NCBI GenBank assembly: GCA_031289115.1
Contig: JAITQC010000170.1
Coordinates: forward strand, 1-47,005
From: Planctomycetota bacterium
GTDB taxonomy: Bacteria; Planctomycetota; SZUA-567
DNA: 47,005 bases
Direction: 5' to 3'
Of this stretch, positions 42,609 through 47,005 are shown one piece after another (the first letter of the stretch is position 1; each line of letters starts with the position of its first letter). Below the pieces are notes generated by a model. That model saw nothing but the letters and a program-made list of their open reading frames with translations. It ran no database searches and was not told the origin of the DNA. A program made the translations under genes and the position numbers.

Positions 42609-43523
42609 ATGGCCAGTACAAAGGGAAAGACATCCATCTACGCCGAGTATATGGCGTTCCGCCTGGTTCAGCTGCTTCTAGCCTATCTCCCCTTTGCCCT
42701 GGCGCTTTGGCTGGGGGAACGGTTGGGGGACCTGTGGCGAAGGCTGGACCGCCGGCATCGTGAGACGGTGCGCCAGCAAGCGGCGGAACGGCTGGAACTG
42801 GACGCCAAGGCGTTGGCCGCCTTTACCACCGACAATTTTCGCCATTATGGCCGACTTCTGGCGGAGTTTTCCCGTCTCGACCGCCTGGACTCGCGGGCGC
42901 TTGCCGCCCGGACGGATTTTGGCACCACGCGGGAGTTTATCCGCCACGCTAGACAGGAAGGACGCGGTATCCTGGCGGTGACGGCACACTTTGGCAACTG
43001 GGAATGGTGCAATTCCCTGGCCCCCTTTTTGGGGTTGGAGGATGGGGTGGCCATAGCCCGCCCTTTGGACAACCAACTTCTGGATGGTTTCACCCGTCGC
43101 CTGCGGGAACGTAATGGCCTGCGTATTCTTGACAAGCAGGGCGCTATACGCGGAGCGCTGAAAGAACTAAAAAAAGGCGGGGTCCTGGCGGTGCTTCTTG
43201 ACCAGGATGCCGGGCCGGAGGGATTGATGTCACCCTTCCTTGGCAAGGACGCCAGCACTTTCGCTATTCCGGTGGAACTGGCGCGGCGGGCCGGGGCGTC
43301 ACTGGTGATGGTGTTTGCCCTGCGCGACCGAAACCGCGCTGGACACTTTGTCATCCGGCATTGGCCGGAGGTTTTTCTCCCCGCGCAGTTGTCAGTAGAG
43401 GAACAAGTGGCGAAAATTAACGCCGCGCTCGGCCTGATGGTCAGGGAAGATCCGGGACAGTGGTTTTGGGTTCACCGGCGCTGGAAGACAGGAAACGGGC
43501 GGACTGACTGGGAGTCAAGGTAA
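42609..43523 (+). CDS. Lipid A late acyltransferase (LpxL/HtrB family), copy 1
   Basis: A 304-residue membrane-associated acyltransferase of the lysophospholipid/lipid A family. A hydrophobic N-terminal segment (about 15-38) is followed by the HX4E catalytic motif in HFGNWE (H127, E132), then ARPLDNQLLDGF, KQGAIRGALKELKKGG, LDQDAGPEG and WFWVHRRWK at the C-terminus, all typical of LpxL/LpxM. It should add a secondary acyl chain to lipid A at the inner membrane. The ATG at 42609 is the first good start; a ribosome-binding site (GAGGAAAGG) is rather far upstream. The next acyltransferase begins right after its stop. Confidence 0.9.
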   Translation: MASTKGKTSIYAEYMAFRLVQLLLAYLPFALALWLGERLGDLWRRLDRRHRETVRQQAAERLELDAKALAAFTTDNFRHYGRLLAEFSRLDRLDSRALAARTDFGTTREFIRHARQEGRGILAVTAHFGNWEWCNSLAPFLGLEDGVAIARPLDNQLLDGFTRRLRERNGLRILDKQGAIRGALKELKKGGVLAVLLDQDAGPEGLMSPFLGKDASTFAIPVELARRAGASLVMVFALRDRNRAGHFVIRHWPEVFLPAQLSVEEQVAKINAALGLMVREDPGQWFWVHRRWKTGNGRTDWESR

Positions 43524-44465
43524 ATGGCGCGGGGCAGGGGTCGAACCGGGTATTTCCTACAATACATGGGATTGTGGCTGTTGTATATCCTCCTGGGGTG
43601 GACGCCCCTTTTTTTCGCCACCTGGTTGGCAGGCGTCTTGGGGGAACTGTGGTGCTATCTGGATGCCCGCCACCGCCGCCGGGCGGAAGAAAACATGGTT
43701 CGCCACCTGGGGGTGCGAAAGGAAAGAGCGCGGGAACTGGGGAAAAGCAACTACCGTCACTACGCCCTTACCCTGCTGGAAATCGCTCGTCTGGCGCGAA
43801 TGGACCGGCGGACCGCGGAAACTTATATTGACGCCACTTCTTTTGCCCAGGTGGTGAAAGAGGGATTGGCCGCCGGCAAGGGTCTGGTGGTAGTGACTGG
43901 CCACCTGGGTAACTGGGAATGGGGTTCGCTTCTTTTGTCGCTAGGCGGTGCGGCGGTGGGGGTGATCGCCAAGCCTATGGACAACCCCTGGATTAATTCC
44001 TTTCTCGACCGGATCCGGAACAAGGCTGGCATGCAGGTGTGGAGTAAGCAAGGGGCTATTCGCCGGGCTATGCAAACACTTCGCCAGGGACAGGGTTTTG
44101 CCGCGGTTATCGACCAGGATGGTGGGACCAAGGGATTTGTCTCAACCTTTCTGGGAGCGCCTGCCAGCACCATGTCGCTACCAGTGGCCCTGGCAATCCG
44201 AATGGGTTCCCCCATATTGGTGAGCGCCCTGATCCGCGAAGGCGGGGCTCTTTCCTTCCGGGCGGTGCAGAACAGCCTGCACTGGCCCAAACCTGGTGTG
44301 CCCGAGGAGGAAGATTTGGCCCGGCTGGTCCTGGCGGTCAACAATGATCTTTCCGAGATAATCCGTTCCTATCCCGAACAATGGATTTGGATTCACAACC
44401 GCTGGAAGACAGTATCCCTTGCTACAGCGACGCCGGCGGCGCCCCTTTCGCCTCAGGTTGGATAG
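43524..44465 (+). CDS. Lipid A late acyltransferase (LpxL/HtrB family), copy 2
   Basis: A 313-residue paralogue of the preceding gene with the same plan: N-terminal hydrophobic segment (about 14-36), HX4E in HLGNWE (H127, E132, the same positions as copy 1), AKPMDNPWINSF, KQGAIRRAMQTLRQG, DQDGGTKG and WIWIHNRWK. Its ATG directly follows the TAA of copy 1, so the two are co-translated. Tandem copies suggest two secondary acyl transfers on lipid A, with this enzyme acting either before or after its neighbour. Which is LpxL-like and which LpxM-like cannot be told by eye. Confidence 0.9.
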   Translation: MARGRGRTGYFLQYMGLWLLYILLGWTPLFFATWLAGVLGELWCYLDARHRRRAEENMVRHLGVRKERARELGKSNYRHYALTLLEIARLARMDRRTAETYIDATSFAQVVKEGLAAGKGLVVVTGHLGNWEWGSLLLSLGGAAVGVIAKPMDNPWINSFLDRIRNKAGMQVWSKQGAIRRAMQTLRQGQGFAAVIDQDGGTKGFVSTFLGAPASTMSLPVALAIRMGSPILVSALIREGGALSFRAVQNSLHWPKPGVPEEEDLARLVLAVNNDLSEIIRSYPEQWIWIHNRWKTVSLATATPAAPLSPQVG

Positions 44466-44467
44466 CC

Positions 44468-45130
44468 ATGGCCTGGAAAAGTTTCTACCTGGCGGCGGGA
44501 GTCGTCTCAACCCTGGCTTTGCCCCTCTATGGTGGTTCCAGCGGGGAAAACCATCTTCCCGATGGTCCCACTCTGGTGGCTGCCTGCCACACCAGCTTTC
44601 TGGACGGTCCCCTGATCGCCCTGGCCTATGCCAGGACAAAACTCCGTCCGCTGCACATGATCGCCTATTCCGAACCCTTTCGGCATTGGTTGATGGGCTG
44701 GATACTGCGTTCCGGCGGGGCTATCCCCTTTTCCCGCGGGGACCGCGTCGCCCAGGGGGGGATGTTGACTCAGGCCTTGGGATGGCTGGCGGCGGGGGAG
44801 GCGGTGGGAATATTTCCTGAAGCCCATATCAATCCCCGTCCCACCCTGGGACGCCCGCGGCGCGGGATGGCCCTCCTGGCTTTGGAATCCGGACTCCCGG
44901 TAACGCCGGCGGTGGTGGACGGCTCGAGTGACCTGTTACCCCTCGCAGCTAGCTGGCCAAGGTGGGGGAAGCTGGCCCGGGTCAGGTTCGGCCCACCGGT
45001 CCGGCTTTCGCCCCAGGAAGCTGACTATGCCAGTCTTCCCCAAGCGGAGCGGCGAGTTTTGCTTGGCAGTCTAACCGGAAGGGTCATGCGCGCCCTCTCC
45101 GAACTATCTGGCCGCCCTTTGCCGGGTTAG
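44468..45130 (+). CDS. PlsC-type 1-acylglycerol-phosphate acyltransferase-like protein
   Basis: A 220-residue acyltransferase of the PlsC/LPLAT family. The catalytic HX4D motif is HTSFLD (H41, D46), and the later motifs are IPFSRGDR, GIFPEAHIN (the EGT-like block) and LESGLPVTPAVVDG. A short hydrophobic stretch at the N-terminus may touch the membrane. It begins 2 bases after the stop of the second LpxL-type gene, so the three acyltransferases form one unit. Phosphatidic-acid synthesis is the default role, but an envelope-lipid substrate is possible given its neighbours. The frame extends further upstream inside the previous gene; the ATG at 44468 is preferred. Confidence 0.88.
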   Translation: MAWKSFYLAAGVVSTLALPLYGGSSGENHLPDGPTLVAACHTSFLDGPLIALAYARTKLRPLHMIAYSEPFRHWLMGWILRSGGAIPFSRGDRVAQGGMLTQALGWLAAGEAVGIFPEAHINPRPTLGRPRRGMALLALESGLPVTPAVVDGSSDLLPLAASWPRWGKLARVRFGPPVRLSPQEADYASLPQAERRVLLGSLTGRVMRALSELSGRPLPG

Positions 45131-45286
45131 GAGTTCCTGGGCGGGGGTTGGTAATGGCGCATGGGGCACCGGCGCCACGAAAGGCCCCGGAAGGTGAAAA
45201 ACAAGGGCGGTATTGCCAGGCAGGCACGTGGTAAATTGCCTAAACCCTGCCCGCTCCGCGAAAGCTACTGGTTTACTGGGGGGGGA

Positions 45287-46246
45287 ATGGCGGAAGAAGA
45301 CTTTCTCGTTTGGCTAAGGGAACGCTTGGCCCCCGACGACCCCGCGGTCATCCTGGGGGCTGGCCCAGATGATTGCGCCTATGTCAGTTTAGCGGCGGGT
45401 GACCTGGCCTTTACTAGCGACACCTATGTCGAGGGCAGCCATTTTACCTCGGAAACCCCGCCCCAGATGGTGGCGGCGAAAGTCGTGGCGGCGACCCTTT
45501 CGGATCTGGCGGCTTCTGCCTGCCGCCCCCGCTGGGTTATGCTTTCACTGTGTTTTCGCCGGGGGATTGGAGAGGCCTGGACCCGAAGTTTTGCCGAGGG
45601 AGTGGTCGAGTCGATCCGGCGCTTCCACATAACGGTGATCGGTGGTGACACCACCTCGGGTGAAAACGCGACAACCGTGTCGGTTTTTGCCGTGGGTCAA
45701 CCCCTGCCAGGTGGACCGCTGACCCGGGCTGGGGCTAAAGCCGGGGACGCGCTGGTGGTAACCGGTTCCCTTGGCGGGTCGATACTAGGTAAGCATCTTA
45801 ACCCTGAACCTCGTTTTGCCGAAATGCAGGCACTGCTAGACTATAAATTAAGCCAGGCGGGGCGGCGCACCCTGGGAGCGGCGATGGATATTTCCGATGG
45901 GCTCGCTCTTGACCTCCACCGGCTGGCCCGGGAGAGTGGGACAGGAGCGGAAGTGGTGGCGGGGCAGGTGCCGCTTTCCGCTGCCGCCCAGACGCTCGCC
46001 GGAAAATCGGGGAATTCCCCCCTGAGCCACGCCCTGTCCGACGGGGAGGACTTTGAGCTTCTTTTTACCCTTGATGCCGAGGCTTGGGAGGGTTTTGGTA
46101 AATGGCTGGCAACGTACCCTGGGTCAGCCTCTCTCGCTCCTTTTACCAGGATCGGAACTTTAACCAGCGCGGCCGGGCTTTACCTCCTTGGACCGGGGGA
46201 GGCGAGGGAGGAATTGACGCCTTCTGGCTATTTGCACCAATGGTAG
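45287..46246 (+). CDS. thiL: Thiamine-monophosphate kinase
   Basis: A 319-residue ThiL, which phosphorylates thiamine monophosphate to the active pyrophosphate. Family motifs are intact: GPDDCAY, TSDTYVEGSHF, AATLSDLAA, the metal-binding GGDTTSG, DISDGLALDL and SDGEDFELLF near the C-terminus. Length is normal. A longer frame opens at 45161, but the run of G residues just before the ATG at 45287 and the family N-terminus (AEEDFLVWLRERL) support this start. It follows the acyltransferases on the same strand after a 156-base gap. Confidence 0.95.
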   Translation: MAEEDFLVWLRERLAPDDPAVILGAGPDDCAYVSLAAGDLAFTSDTYVEGSHFTSETPPQMVAAKVVAATLSDLAASACRPRWVMLSLCFRRGIGEAWTRSFAEGVVESIRRFHITVIGGDTTSGENATTVSVFAVGQPLPGGPLTRAGAKAGDALVVTGSLGGSILGKHLNPEPRFAEMQALLDYKLSQAGRRTLGAAMDISDGLALDLHRLARESGTGAEVVAGQVPLSAAAQTLAGKSGNSPLSHALSDGEDFELLFTLDAEAWEGFGKWLATYPGSASLAPFTRIGTLTSAAGLYLLGPGEAREELTPSGYLHQW

Positions 46247-46399
46247 AAAGACGGAGGAGTCGGTATTGACCGCTTAAGCCAAGAGTTTACCGCTCTTCCC
46301 CCTGTGCCGGATAGAGTTGAAAAATCTTGACAAAGACGGAATTTACCGGCATGATGGTGGCCGCTTTTTACTTTACGAATTTGCGGAAAATTAAGAATC

Positions 46400-46489
46400 G
46401 GAGAGATGCCGGAGCGGCCGATCGGGCACGCGTGGAAAGCGTGTGTACGGGAAACTGTACCCAGGGTTCGAATCCCTGTCTCTCCGCCA
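46400..46489 (+). tRNA. tRNA-Ser (anticodon GGA)
   Basis: A class II tRNA. Acceptor GGAGAGA pairs with TCTCTCC, with discriminator G and an encoded CCA. The anticodon stem CACGC/GCGTG encloses loop GTGGAAA, giving anticodon GGA (reads UCC/UCU). A long variable arm (GTACGGGAAACTGTAC region) and T arm CAGGGTTCGAATCCCTG are present. Confidence 0.96.
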
Positions 46490-46507
46490 ATTATTGAAAA
46501 CTCCTTA

Positions 46508-46546
46508 TCCCGCTAGCCCTTATAAGGCCAGCGGGATTTGGATTTA
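46508..46546 (+). terminator. Probable terminator after tRNA-Ser
   Basis: TCCCGCT pairs with AGCGGGA, and inner GCC/GGC pairing closes the loop. It is followed by a T-rich stretch (TTTGGATTTA), 18 bases after the tRNA. Confidence 0.55.
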
Positions 46547-46684
46547 CCTAGACGCCGTATCCGCCACCCCCCCTCGGTATTCCCTTACTCATGCAGTTAT
46601 ATTTGCTCGCCCTGGCGATCTAAAAAACCAGACGCCAGCGGACTGTCACCGTGTAGGAACGCCACGGCTGTTTGCGGGGCTTTT

Positions 46685-46720
46685 GAAATAAAAGGCGCTT
46701 GGTGACGGCATCACCAGCGC
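46685..46720 (-). terminator. Probable terminator after small minus-strand gene
   Basis: On the minus strand GCGCTGGTGA pairs with TCACCAAGCGC (one bulged base) around CGGCA-type loop sequence and is followed by CTTTTATTTC, about 50 bases after the stop at 46772. Confidence 0.55.
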
Positions 46721-46771
46721 TTCGCTGTGCATGGATTCAAACAAATATTGACCTAACTGATACAGGAGATG

Positions 46772-46951
46772 CTACCGCGCCGCCGTTTCCGGTTCGGGGC
46801 GCTTCAGCGGTATGCCTAGTTCCGCCATGGTTTTTTCCGCGCCTTTTTTAAAATACTCTGCCTGTTCTTCCGGGGTCATACCGTCAATTTCCTCAGATAC
46901 TCGTTCCCGGATGGCATACAGTTCCTGCAGGGTTTTGTCATCAGTCGACAT
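46772..46951 (-). CDS. Small antitoxin-like protein, 59 residues
   Basis: A short minus-strand gene starting at an ATG at 46951 with GGAGG 9 bases upstream. The product is acidic and helical: TDDKTLQELYAIRERVSEE, then MTPEEQAEYFKKGAEK, ending ELGIPLKRPEPETAAR. Small proteins with this E-L-x-x-I-R-E-R...T-P-E-E...K-R pattern are often found beside PIN-type or other toxins, so an antitoxin is a fair guess from memory of such proteins. No toxin gene lies downstream on this strand inside the window; it would have to be upstream, beyond the right edge, or be absent. A probable terminator follows. The gene is real on ribosome-site and composition grounds; its function is not shown. Confidence 0.65.
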   Translation of the reverse strand: MSTDDKTLQELYAIRERVSEEIDGMTPEEQAEYFKKGAEKTMAELGIPLKRPEPETAAR

Positions 46952-47005
46952 ATTCGATAACCTCCGTTGGTGAGAAAATCCCTACTTTAGCTGTACCAGG
47001 CAACT

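Noticed and set aside
46443-46691. Plus-strand frame of 82 codons overlapping tRNA-Ser
   Set aside because: It begins inside the tRNA and reads through its terminator.

Overview
The window looks like chromosomal DNA of a GC-rich diderm (Gram-negative-type) bacterium. It carries lipopolysaccharide-export and lipid A acyltransferase genes, an outer-membrane beta-barrel protein, a lipoprotein and a complete Pel exopolysaccharide locus. A Ser/Thr kinase with an FHA domain, a second large FHA protein, a STAS anti-anti-sigma protein and many TPR/HEAT/Sel1 scaffolds would fit a Planctomycetes/PVC-like or deltaproteobacterial-grade organism. I cannot fix the phylum from sequence alone. All three tRNA genes encode their CCA end. 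TTG is used as a start codon in at least one gene (pelB-TPR).

Layout. 1-4500: the 3' end of an AT-richer hypothetical gene, then a minus-strand SNF2 helicase/SWIM zinc-finger pair next to tRNA-Leu(CAA). 5355-8854: lptB, a secreted GH114/PelA-type glycoside hydrolase (minus) and a sugar-isomerase-like gene. 8863-12395 (minus): a flavodiiron protein, a family 2 glycosyltransferase and a Ppx/GppA phosphatase in one operon. 12919-13851: a well-expressed-looking secreted repeat protein with a strong terminator. 14259-34523 (plus): the Pel region. 34544-41381 (minus): FHA-kinase, tRNA-Arg(ACG), a thioredoxin-fold/TPR protein and a large FHA protein. 41660-46246 (plus): purC, two LpxL/HtrB-type acyltransferases, a PlsC-type acyltransferase and thiL, followed by tRNA-Ser(GGA). 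The right edge holds a small minus-strand gene missed by usual length cut-offs.

The main discovery is an atypical Pel system. PelA appears as two proteins: a deacetylase (14259) and a separate hydrolase about 7 kb upstream on the other strand (6330). PelB is also two proteins: a TPR scaffold (16463) and a stand-alone outer-membrane barrel (22704). pyrF, a Sel1 protein and a STAS protein lie between the PelB halves, and an apparent terminator follows the STAS gene, so the locus is probably two transcription units. The second unit has pelC with a long Pro/Ala tail, a degenerate receiver-like gene, pelD with an intact c-di-GMP-type RxxD site, pelE, a large HEAT-repeat protein with a tandem Pro-rich tail, pelF and pelG. 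The HEAT gene overlaps pelF by four bases, so it is probably a true extra component of this Pel machine.

Assignments rest on reading the translations and recalled family motifs; no database search was possible.
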